Positions 1 to 5,826 of a stretch of DNA of 9,412 nt are shown here, in pieces. The notes below the pieces were generated by a model. That model searched no databases. It saw nothing but the letters and a program-made list of their open reading frames with translations, and was not told the origin of the DNA. The DNA is taken from the NCBI GenBank assembly GCA_002343395.1, contig DDSN01000108.1, positions 5,717 through 15,128 on the forward strand, written 5' to 3'. Position numbers and translations under genes: made by a program. This stretch comes from Hyphomonadaceae bacterium UBA2389. GTDB taxonomy: Bacteria > Pseudomonadota > Alphaproteobacteria > Caulobacterales > Aquidulcibacteraceae. The stretch's first letter is position 1, and every line of letters begins with the position of its first letter.

Positions 1-531
1 GATGCCGGCCTTGTCGACGCGGAACTGCACCTGGCCGGCCTTGGCGTTCTTGACGGCGGTGGCCACGTCGGGCGTCACGGTGCCGACCTTGGGGTTCGGC
101 ATCAGGCCGCGCGGGCCCAACACCTTACCGAGGCGGCCCACCAGCGCCATCAGGTCAGGCGTGGCGATCAGGCGGTCAAAGTCGATCTTGCCCGAATTGA
201 TGGTCTCGAACAGGTCGTCCGCACCGACGATGTCGGCGCCGGCGGCCTTGGCTTCCTCGGCCTTCGGGCCGCGGGCGAACACCGCCACGCGCGCCGTACG
301 GCCGGTGCCGTTCGGCAACGAGACAACGCCGCGCACTTGCTGGTCGGGGTATTTGGGGTCGACACCGAGATTCATTGAAACCTCGACGGTTTCGTCGAAT
401 TTCGCGCTCGCGCGTTCCTTGATCAGCTTCACGGCTTCATCAAGCGTGTGAAGCTTGCGTGGGTCGATGCCGGTATGGCTCTTGGCCTTGCGCTTGGTCA
501 TGCCCGGCGTCTTTTTCGGAGTTTGTGCCAT
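1..531 (-). CDS. rplA: 50S ribosomal protein L1, 3' end outside the window
   Basis: Large-subunit ribosomal protein that forms the L1 stalk by binding 23S rRNA; in the family it also represses its own operon by binding the mRNA leader. The reading starts at ATG 531 with MAQTPKKTPGMTKRKAK and runs 177 codons without a stop to the window edge, where it still reads KNAKAGQVQFRVDKAGI, a conserved L1 stretch. The family is usually about 230 residues, so roughly 50 are missing on the left because the window ends, not because the gene is broken. Conserved blocks include the RTARVAVFARG stretch and GRLGKVLGPRGLMPNPK. The start lies only 5 nt after the rplK stop, with GGAG just upstream at the end of rplK, so the two genes are co-transcribed and probably translationally coupled. 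Confidence 0.97.
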   Translation of the reverse strand, partial: MAQTPKKTPGMTKRKAKSHTGIDPRKLHTLDEAVKLIKERASAKFDETVEVSMNLGVDPKYPDQQVRGVVSLPNGTGRTARVAVFARGPKAEEAKAAGADIVGADDLFETINSGKIDFDRLIATPDLMALVGRLGKVLGPRGLMPNPKVGTVTPDVATAVKNAKAGQVQFRVDKAGI

Positions 532-536
532 CGCCC

Positions 537-983
537 TTACTCCACCACATCCACGCCCATCGAGCGGGCGGTGCCGGCGATCATCTTGGCGGCCTGATCA
601 AGATCGGCCGCGTTGAGATCCTTATGCTTGGTTTTCGCGATTTCCTTGCACTGGGCCATGGTGATCTTACCCACCGTGGACACGCCCGGCGTCTTCGAGC
701 CGGAGCCTGGCTTCTTCGCCGTCGGCAACTTCGCGGCCTTCTTGATCAGGAACGACGCAGGCGGCGTCTTGATCTCAAAGGTGAAGCTCTTGTCCTGATA
801 ATAGGTGATCACGACCGGGCACGGGTCGCCCTTCTGCATGTCTTGCGTGCGAGCGTTGAAGCCCTTGCAGAATTCCATGATGTTCAAACCGCGCTGACCG
901 AGCGCGGGACCGATCGGGGGAGACGGATTCGCCGCCCCGGCCGGCACTTGGAGCTTAATCTGCCCCAGCACCTTCTTCGCCAT
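537..983 (-). CDS. rplK: 50S ribosomal protein L11
   Basis: Complete L11 of 148 residues, slightly longer than the roughly 142 of E. coli. L11 binds the GTPase-associated centre of 23S rRNA and contacts elongation factors and RelA. The N-terminal domain (about residues 8-66) carries the proline-rich PSPPIGPALGQRGLN segment at 20-34. The C-terminal rRNA-binding domain (about 75-145) carries TPPASFLIKKAAKL and the GKITMAQCKEIAKTK block. The ATG at 983 is preceded by AGAGG at suitable spacing, and the MAKK start is typical. It is followed after 5 nt by rplA. Upstream, where nusG normally sits, there is instead a 153-bp leader and then an unrelated small gene, so this operon probably starts from its own promoter. 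Confidence 0.98.
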   Translation of the reverse strand: MAKKVLGQIKLQVPAGAANPSPPIGPALGQRGLNIMEFCKGFNARTQDMQKGDPCPVVITYYQDKSFTFEIKTPPASFLIKKAAKLPTAKKPGSGSKTPGVSTVGKITMAQCKEIAKTKHKDLNAADLDQAAKMIAGTARSMGVDVVE

Positions 984-1045
984 GTTGGCCTCTCGCTTAA
1001 CGCCGGGAGATGGCTAAACCGCCCGGCCTGAGTGGGTGCGTGGTT

Positions 1046-1065
1046 GGGAAGGCGAGCCTCCTCCC
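1046..1065 (-). promoter_or_regulatory. hairpin in the rplK leader, possible L1 autoregulatory element
   Basis: The predicted rplK leader can fold here: a GGGAGGAGG arm and a CCTTCCC arm flank a CTCG/GGCTCG loop. The stem contains a G-U pair or an A-C mismatch depending on register. L11-L1 operons in many bacteria carry an L1-binding structure in the leader upstream of rplK. I see a plausible hairpin, not a demonstrated L1 motif, so the role is inferred from position. Confidence 0.25.
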
Positions 1066-1080
1066 ACGCGGAAGCCGGCG

Positions 1081-1109
1081 CTTATAGGGACAAGCCCGCC
1101 GCTTGGCTA
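1081..1109 (-). promoter_or_regulatory. candidate promoter of the rplK-rplA operon
   Basis: On the minus strand a -10-like TATAAG (1081-1086) is preceded, with a 17-bp spacer, by TAGCCA (1104-1109), a 4/6 match to TTGACA. Transcription would start near 1074 and give a leader of about 90 nt before the rplK ATG. The -10 is good and the -35 weak. A promoter is expected here because the usual upstream gene, nusG, is about 7.5 kb away and the preceding gene ends at 1137. This is a pattern match only. Confidence 0.4.
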
Positions 1110-1136
1110 GGGGGATGAAGTCCGCGGCGCCTCCCT

Positions 1137-1319
1137 CTATCCGCCGAACAATCCCCCGATAAGCCCCGCGACCGCGCCCATGGTCGAGACCCAGAGGTTG
1201 GCGATCAAGCGGCCCGCGCCTCCGGCGGCCAGGAACGGCGCAAACGCAAACGCCGCGAGCGCCAGCGCGCCCAGGAGCAACAGCCTCCGCCCCGGCGCGC
1301 GAGGGGGCGTCCTCGCCAT
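1137..1319 (-). CDS. small hydrophobic membrane protein, unknown function
   Basis: A 60-residue protein starting at ATG 1319. The start overlaps the TAA of the preceding acyl-CoA dehydrogenase gene by one base (TAATG), an arrangement typical of translational coupling. It has a basic N-terminus (residues 1-12, with five Arg) followed by two hydrophobic stretches at about 13-32 and 43-60, the second rich in Gly (GAVAGLIGGLFGG). It is probably an inner-membrane peptide with one or two spans. I recognise no family. No clear Shine-Dalgarno precedes it, which again points to coupling. A longer open frame on the same strand (997-1371) overlaps it but lacks such a start context and reads as low-complexity Arg-rich sequence. 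The overlap is the best evidence that this small gene is real. Confidence 0.6.
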   Translation of the reverse strand: MARTPPRAPGRRLLLLGALALAAFAFAPFLAAGGAGRLIANLWVSTMGAVAGLIGGLFGG

Positions 1320-2395
1320 TAGTACCCGCAGAGCCGCGCGTAGCGATCACGATGGAATGCCGCCCCGCCATAGAGCCCTTCCGCCACGCGCGCGCGTTTC
1401 AGGTAAAGCCCCGCGTCATGCTCGTCGGTCATGCCGATGCCGCCGTGCATTTGCACGAACTCGTTGGAAACAAGATGCAGGGTTTCACTCGCGCGCGCCT
1501 TCGCGAGGCTCGCCCATTCGGCGATGTCGTCCGCACCCTGGTCGAGCGCGTCGAGCGCCGCGTAAACGCATGAGCGCGTGAGTTCGAGATCGGTGAACAT
1601 CTTCGCCGCGCGATGCTGCAACGCCTGGAACCCCCCGATCACCTGGCCAAACTGCTTGCGGGTTTTCAGGTATTCGCCGGTGACCTCGAAAGCTTGCTGC
1701 GCTTGTCCCAACATCTCAGCGGCAAGGCCGATGCGGGCGCGATCGAGTATCCCCTCCACAAGCTTCCCGCCGCCGCCCAGCGGCGCCGCCTCCGCGTTCG
1801 CGAAAGTGAGGTCCGCCGCGCCACGGCTATCGACGGTGATGAGTTCCTTGCGGGATACGCCATCCGCGTCCGCGCGAACAAGATACGCTCCCTCCGCGCC
1901 AGCCACGATCAGCAGGTCGGCGATGTGACCGTCCGCGACATACGTCTTCTTGCCCGAGAGCTTGCCGCCGTTCAGCGCGAGTGCGCTTGCGCCCGGTGCG
2001 TGGTGCGCGCCTTCATCGACCGCGAGCGCGACGATCGCCTGGCCGGCGGCGATCCTAGGCAGCCACTCGGCCTTCTGCTCGTCGCTGCCGCCGTGCATGA
2101 GGGCGCTTGCGCCAATCATCGCAGTGGAGAGCAGCGGCGACGCCGCCAGGGTGCGCCCAGTTTCTTCAAGCACCGCGCCGAGGCCGACATAACCCAGGCC
2201 CGCGCCGCCATAGTCTTCCGGAACAAGAATGCCGGCCCAGCCCATCTGCGCCATTTCACGCCAGAGATCAGGATCGCGGCCATTCTTCTTTTCGTCGCGC
2301 ATTTTCCGGAAGCGCGTGACCGGCGCCTGCTCGCGGCAGAAATCACGCGCGGCGTCTTTCAACAAACGCTGTTCTTCGTTCAATGTGAAAGTCAT
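1319..2395 (-). CDS. acyl-CoA dehydrogenase family protein, probably the non-catalytic subunit of a heteromeric ACAD
   Basis: A 358-residue flavin-dependent acyl-CoA dehydrogenase-like protein. It has the N-terminal helical domain (MGWAGILVPEDYGGAGLGYV at 51-70), a middle beta domain that is poorly conserved, and a C-terminal helical domain with YLKTRKQFGQVIGGFQALQHR (242-262) and QMHGGIGMTDEHDAGLYLKR (315-334), normally involved in FAD binding across subunits. The usual FALTEPGAGSD-type segment is degraded to VALAVDEGAHH (122-132). Aligned by eye, the isovaleryl-CoA dehydrogenase Glu position is Ala220 (DRARIGLAAE) and the medium-chain position is Gly343 (LYGGA), so neither known catalytic Glu is present. 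It starts at ATG 2395 inside an ATGA overlap with the upstream ACAD gene. This fits the smaller partner of an alpha2-beta2 ACAD as known from actinobacterial steroid side-chain enzymes. The substrate is unknown. Confidence 0.9.
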   Translation of the reverse strand: MTFTLNEEQRLLKDAARDFCREQAPVTRFRKMRDEKKNGRDPDLWREMAQMGWAGILVPEDYGGAGLGYVGLGAVLEETGRTLAASPLLSTAMIGASALMHGGSDEQKAEWLPRIAAGQAIVALAVDEGAHHAPGASALALNGGKLSGKKTYVADGHIADLLIVAGAEGAYLVRADADGVSRKELITVDSRGAADLTFANAEAAPLGGGGKLVEGILDRARIGLAAEMLGQAQQAFEVTGEYLKTRKQFGQVIGGFQALQHRAAKMFTDLELTRSCVYAALDALDQGADDIAEWASLAKARASETLHLVSNEFVQMHGGIGMTDEHDAGLYLKRARVAEGLYGGAAFHRDRYARLCGY

Positions 2396-3576
2396 TGCGT
2401 ATCTCGCAGTCCAAGTACGCGCTTGGCGACGACATTGAGGTTCACTTCCGTGGTGCCGCCTTCGATCGAATTTCCCTTCGAGCGCAGCCAGCCGCGCGTG
2501 ACGCCAAGCTCTTCGGGCGTGTAGTCCTCACCCGCCCAACCAAAGGCGCGATTGCCCGCCGCCTCCACCATCAGTTCGCAGCGCTCTTGATTGAGCGTGG
2601 CGCCCGCGACCTTGAACATCGACGCCATGTGCGAAACGTTGCCGCCGGCCTTGGCCTCCTCCTGCGCGCGCTGCGTCGTCAGCGCATAGGCGCGCTCGAA
2701 CATCTTATGTTGGGCGATGCGTGCGCGCAGATCGCGATCCGCGAGCATGCCGCCGTTCATGCCGACACTGGTCTTGGCGATATCCACCACATCCAGCCGC
2801 GCCCCGGAGCCAAAGCCGGAAATGTTGGTGCGTTCGTACTGCAGCAGGCGTTTGGCGATCTCCCAACCGCCATTCAAGCGACCGACCATGTTTCCCTTCG
2901 GAATTTTCACATCGGTGAAAAACGTCTCGCAGAAGGGCGAGGACCCCGAGATAAGCTTGATCGGACGCGTCTCGACGCCGGGCGTTGTCATGTCGATCAA
3001 CACGAACGAGATGCCCTCGTGTTTCACGCTTGTATCGGTGCGCACCAAACAGAAGCACCAATCGGCGTGATTGGCGTACGACGTCCACACCTTCTGACCG
3101 TTGATCAGCCAATGGTCGCCCTTGTCCTCGCATCGCGTCTGCAGGCCGGCGAGATCGCTGCCCGCGCCAGGCTCGGAGTATCCCTGGCACCAGCGAATTT
3201 CGCCTCGCACGATTTTCGGCAGATGTTCCTTCTTCTGCTCTTCGTTCGCGTATTCGAGCAGCACTGGCCCGAGCATCCACACGCCAAACGAAAACAGCGC
3301 CGGGCGCGCATTGATGCGCTTCAGCTCGCTCTGCAACACCGCGTTTTCTGCGTTGCTCAGCCCGCCGCCGCCGTACTCCCTTGGCCAGGTCGGCGCTGTC
3401 CAGCCTTTCGCGCCCATGCGCTCCAGCCAGAGCTTTGAGTCCGGGTTCTTGAAAACAAAAGTCCTGCCGCCCCAAACGAAGTCTTCTTCCGCCGCCAGCG
3501 GCGATCGCATCGATTGCGGGCAATTTTCTTCAAGCCAAGCGCGCACCTCGGCGCGGAAGGCGTCCAAATCGGCCAT
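2392..3576 (-). CDS. acyl-CoA dehydrogenase family protein, probable catalytic subunit
   Basis: A 394-residue FadE-type acyl-CoA dehydrogenase that would oxidise an acyl-CoA at the alpha-beta bond and pass electrons from FAD to electron-transfer flavoprotein. Visible elements: WPREYGGGGLS (64-74); QGYSEPGAGSDLAGLQTRC (131-149), the flavin/substrate segment; GDHWLINGQKVWTSYA (153-168); and the C-terminal RSKGNSIEGGTTEVNLNVVA (365-384) with RVLGL. Glu248 in LLQYERTN occupies the LxxER position used as base by isovaleryl-CoA-type enzymes; the medium-chain position is Gly. I chose ATG 3576 over ATG 3594 because GGAGA lies 7-8 nt upstream of it. It overlaps the next ACAD gene by 4 nt (ATGA), so the two are likely made in equal amounts. 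Substrate not determinable; long or branched acyl, or steroid side chain, are possibilities. Confidence 0.93.
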   Translation of the reverse strand: MADLDAFRAEVRAWLEENCPQSMRSPLAAEEDFVWGGRTFVFKNPDSKLWLERMGAKGWTAPTWPREYGGGGLSNAENAVLQSELKRINARPALFSFGVWMLGPVLLEYANEEQKKEHLPKIVRGEIRWCQGYSEPGAGSDLAGLQTRCEDKGDHWLINGQKVWTSYANHADWCFCLVRTDTSVKHEGISFVLIDMTTPGVETRPIKLISGSSPFCETFFTDVKIPKGNMVGRLNGGWEIAKRLLQYERTNISGFGSGARLDVVDIAKTSVGMNGGMLADRDLRARIAQHKMFERAYALTTQRAQEEAKAGGNVSHMASMFKVAGATLNQERCELMVEAAGNRAFGWAGEDYTPEELGVTRGWLRSKGNSIEGGTTEVNLNVVAKRVLGLRDTQ

Positions 3577-3640
3577 CGGCGTTCTCCGCCGCATGGCTTA
3601 GCACCGAGCCGCCGCCACGCGCCAGTTAGCCTAGCGTTAG

Positions 3641-3655
3641 GGCGGCCCTGCCGCC
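3641..3655. other. small GC-rich hairpin between ppk2 and the ACAD operon
   Basis: GGCGGC-CCT-GCCGCC forms a perfect 6-bp stem with a 3-nt loop, 18 nt past the PPK2 stop on that gene's strand. It is not followed by a T run, so it is not a canonical intrinsic terminator, but it could slow or stabilise the 3' end. The rest of the 96-bp gap (3577-3672) holds the direct repeat CTAAC-N6-CTAAC and the ACAD Shine-Dalgarno, and no promoter I can defend. Confidence 0.25.
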
Positions 3656-3672
3656 GTCCCAAACGCGCCCAT

Positions 3673-4680
3673 TTAACGCGCTCGGCGCTTTTCGGGATGA
3701 AGGAGTTTGCCCAAAATGTGCTCGCTGTTGCCGATAACGTGGGCGCTTGTGCCGACGATAAGGGGATCCGGAGTGCCGATCGCCTTCTCGTCCTTCCCGG
3801 AATACTCAAGCGACGAGAGAAAGTGGCGCATGCAGTTCAGGCGCGCGCGTTTCTTGTCGTCTGACTTGATGATCGTCCAAGGCGCATCGGCGGTGTCCGT
3901 GTGAAAGAACATCGCCTCCTTGGCCTCCGTGTAATCGTCCCACTTGTCGAGACTTTCGCGATCGATAGGAGACAACTTCCACATTTTCAGCGGCTCGTTC
4001 TCACGTGAGTGGAAGCGGCGCAATTGCTCCTCGCGCGTCACCGAGAACCAGTACTTAAACAGCAAAACGCCGCTGCGCACGAGCATGCGCTCCAGTTCCG
4101 GCGTCTGACGCATGAATTCCAGGTATTCGTTTGGCGTGCAGAAATTCATCACGCGTTCAACGCCGGCGCGATTGTACCACGAACGGTCGAAGAAAACGAT
4201 TTCGCCGCCCGCCGGCAACTTCTCGACATAACGCTGGAAATACCATTGCGTCTTTTCTCGGTCGGTGGGTTTCTCCAACGCTACAACGCGCGCGCCTCGG
4301 GGATTGAGGTGCTCAGTGAACCGCTTGATCGTGCCGCCCTTTCCAGCGCCATCGCGCCCCTCGAACAGAATAACGATTTTCTGCTGGGTCGCCTTCACCC
4401 ACTCTTGCACCTTCAGGAGTTCGACCTGAAGCTCGGCCTTTAGCCGCTCGTATTCCTTGGTGGAGATGCGCGTCTTGTAAGGATACTCGCCGGTTTCGAA
4501 GAGCTTGCGGATGGCGGCGCGATCATGGCGAAGAGCGGCGAGGCTCTTGTGGGCGCCTTGTGCGCCGTCGCCCATCGTCTCAGCCGCCGCGATCTCCGCC
4601 GAAGCCGCGCCAACAAGGTCAGGCTGCGACGGCGCGGACGCTTCGGGAACCGTTTCTTTTTCGGGCGTCTCTGGAACCAC
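3673..4680 (-). CDS. ppk2: polyphosphate kinase 2 (PPK2 family, class I-like)
   Basis: A 335-residue cytoplasmic P-loop kinase that transfers phosphate between polyphosphate and nucleoside diphosphates; class I enzymes commonly make GTP or ATP from polyP. The Walker A is FEGRDGAGKGG (106-116, Lys114), Walker B is FFDRSWYNRAGVE (163-175, Asp165), and the lid is HSRENEPLKMWKLSPID (224-240). The core starts near residue 50. Residues 1-45 are an Ala/Glu/Pro-rich, probably disordered extension. The start is GTG at 4680: AAGGAG (4690-4695) lies 9 nt upstream, and an in-frame TAG just before it excludes a longer protein. It is divergent from the hydrolase gene, with an FNR/FixK-like palindrome between them. 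Class I is assigned from the single PPK2 domain and motifs, not from phylogeny, so the preferred nucleotide is uncertain. Confidence 0.95.
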   Translation of the reverse strand: MVPETPEKETVPEASAPSQPDLVGAASAEIAAAETMGDGAQGAHKSLAALRHDRAAIRKLFETGEYPYKTRISTKEYERLKAELQVELLKVQEWVKATQQKIVILFEGRDGAGKGGTIKRFTEHLNPRGARVVALEKPTDREKTQWYFQRYVEKLPAGGEIVFFDRSWYNRAGVERVMNFCTPNEYLEFMRQTPELERMLVRSGVLLFKYWFSVTREEQLRRFHSRENEPLKMWKLSPIDRESLDKWDDYTEAKEAMFFHTDTADAPWTIIKSDDKKRARLNCMRHFLSSLEYSGKDEKAIGTPDPLIVGTSAHVIGNSEHILGKLLHPEKRRAR

Positions 4681-4721
4681 CTATGTCAACTCCTTGAAGC
4701 GTCATTGCCACGCGACATTTC

Positions 4722-4727
4722 ATTATG
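4722..4727 (-). promoter_or_regulatory. candidate -10 element of the ppk2 promoter
   Basis: CATAAT on the minus strand is a 5/6 match to TATAAT. It lies 21 bp downstream of the TTGAC-N4-ATCAA palindrome (4749-4762), close to the 22 bp expected for a class-II FNR/CRP-type site centred at -41.5. The inferred start near 4715 gives a leader of about 34 nt that contains the AAGGAG ribosome site. Confidence 0.45.
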
Positions 4728-4748
4728 TTGCCGCCTGGGGCGCGGCAT

Positions 4749-4762
4749 TTGACCAGGATCAA
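4749..4762. promoter_or_regulatory. FNR/FixK-type palindrome in the ppk2-hydrolase divergent region
   Basis: TTGAC-CAGG-ATCAA agrees with the alphaproteobacterial FixK/FNR-like pattern TTGA(T/C)-N4-(A/G)TCAA. Its centre is about 40-41 bp upstream of the predicted ppk2 start, the position where such regulators activate. The opposite direction also works roughly: GATCAT (4785-4790, 4/6 to TATAAT) is 22 bp away toward the hydrolase gene. An alternative reading is that TTGACC is simply a sigma70 -35 for the plus strand, with TACACT (4774-4779) 19 bp on. Confidence 0.45.
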
Positions 4763-4829
4763 TCCTGCCAAGTTACACTGGCCGGATCATGATTGCTTGG
4801 TCTAGGTTTTGGTCTGAGGAGCCTCGCCT

Positions 4830-5804
4830 ATGCCGGATTCGCCGCGTTTCCGTGACCAGAAGATCGTCTTCGCCAATGGCGCCGTCGGACGCGACATGCC
4901 GGTGGCGACAGCAAATCCAATCAACTTCCACCAGGCCATCGCCGCACCCACGGACATGCAGCGCGCGACCATTGACGCCAAGCTCTTCCTGCCACCCGCG
5001 GCGGATGGAAAGTCGCCGGCGGTCATTGTCGTGCCTGGATCTCTGGGCGTGGCGGTTTCGCATCTCGCGCACGCGGAAACCATCACAAACTTGGGCGCGG
5101 CCGCATTGGTCATCGACCCCTTTGGAGCGCGCGGCGTCACCTCCACAGTGGCCAACCAGACCCAGTATTCCTTCGCAGCCAGCGCCTACGACGTGCTCGC
5201 AGCTCTCAAGGCGCTCGCCGCCCTGCCGGAAATCGACGCCACGCGCATCGGCGCACAAGGCCACAGTCGCGGCGGATCAGCGGTGCTAAACGCCGCGATG
5301 CGCAAGTTCGCCGATCCGATCATGGGTAATGGACCGCGGCTTAAGGCGGCCTATGCGGCCTATCCGTGGAGCGGGCAGCAATTCCTTGATCCAGACACAG
5401 GCGCCACACGCGTGCGCGCTGTGATCGGTGATCGCGACGATTGGTGTTCGTGCCAGCAGGTGCAAGGTCATATGAACGCCATCCGTCTGCGCGGCGGCGA
5501 CGTCAGTTTCCGCCTTGTGCCCGATGCCTGCCACAGCTTCGATCGTGAAACCGGCATCGAACACTTGCCGGACGCCGTCGTCGCGCTCGGCGCGCCAACG
5601 GTTTTTCTCGATGACCGAGGCGCCATGATCGATCCCACGACAGGAGAGGCTAGCGCCACCGCCACCGAACGCGACTTCATGGTCTACGCCATGAAGGCTG
5701 GCTTCGGCGGCAAAGGCGCCACCATCGGCTCAAAGGCAGGCCAACCCGCCCTCTTCCGGGAGGACATGACCCGCTTCTGGCGCGGCGCTCTCAGCCTAAC
5801 CTAG
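4830..5804 (+). CDS. alpha/beta hydrolase, dienelactone hydrolase family
   Basis: A 324-residue soluble alpha/beta hydrolase with no signal peptide, so cytoplasmic. Strand and oxyanion region: SPAVIVVPGSLG (62-73). The nucleophile elbow is GHSRGG (Ser146), followed by the acid in IGDRDDW (Asp201, or Asp203/204) and the base in PDACHSFD (His235), giving a complete Ser-Asp-His triad. The family covers hydrolysis of lactones, esters and some peptides. DLH proper uses Cys, so the Ser here points to an esterase-like relative rather than true dienelactone hydrolase. ATG 4830 has GAGGAG (4816-4821) 8 nt upstream. The roughly 90 residues after the triad His (DDRGAMIDPTTGEAS onward) form an extra C-terminal segment I do not recognise. 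It is convergent with the receptor gene, with 22 bp between their stops. Substrate unknown. Confidence 0.88.
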   Translation: MPDSPRFRDQKIVFANGAVGRDMPVATANPINFHQAIAAPTDMQRATIDAKLFLPPAADGKSPAVIVVPGSLGVAVSHLAHAETITNLGAAALVIDPFGARGVTSTVANQTQYSFAASAYDVLAALKALAALPEIDATRIGAQGHSRGGSAVLNAAMRKFADPIMGNGPRLKAAYAAYPWSGQQFLDPDTGATRVRAVIGDRDDWCSCQQVQGHMNAIRLRGGDVSFRLVPDACHSFDRETGIEHLPDAVVALGAPTVFLDDRGAMIDPTTGEASATATERDFMVYAMKAGFGGKGATIGSKAGQPALFREDMTRFWRGALSLT

Positions 5805-5826
5805 ATGATGCAAGCTCGGCGTCGGC

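Noticed and set aside
1091..1105. CAAGC-N5-GCTTG inverted repeat as a terminator for the ACAD operon
   Set aside because: Only 5 bp of stem, no T tract, and it lies inside the spacer of the candidate rplK promoter.
997..1371. 124-codon minus-strand frame overlapping the rplK leader and the end of the ACAD gene
   Set aside because: It is Arg/Gly/Ala-rich without domain character and overlaps the 60-residue frame whose TAATG coupling is more convincing.
2461..2463. Glu372 (IEGGTTEV) of the larger ACAD as the medium-chain-type catalytic base
   Set aside because: Aligned with the I-Y-E-G-T motif, Glu372 falls on the Tyr position and Gly373 on the Glu position. Glu248 in LxxER is the better candidate.
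1613..3438. Two long plus-strand open frames (1613-2524, 303 codons; 2395-3438, 347 codons) opposite the ACAD genes
   Set aside because: They are antisense to two well-supported ACADs, have Arg/Ala/His-rich low-information translations and no ribosome site. GC-rich codon use creates such open frames by chance.
3614..3640. CTAAC-N6-CTAAC direct repeat as an operator or Caulobacter-type promoter
   Set aside because: Too short, and it does not match a known -10/-35 arrangement; likely chance.
3641..3655. Intrinsic terminator after ppk2
   Set aside because: The 6-bp GC stem lacks a following T run on the ppk2 strand, so it was listed only as a hairpin.
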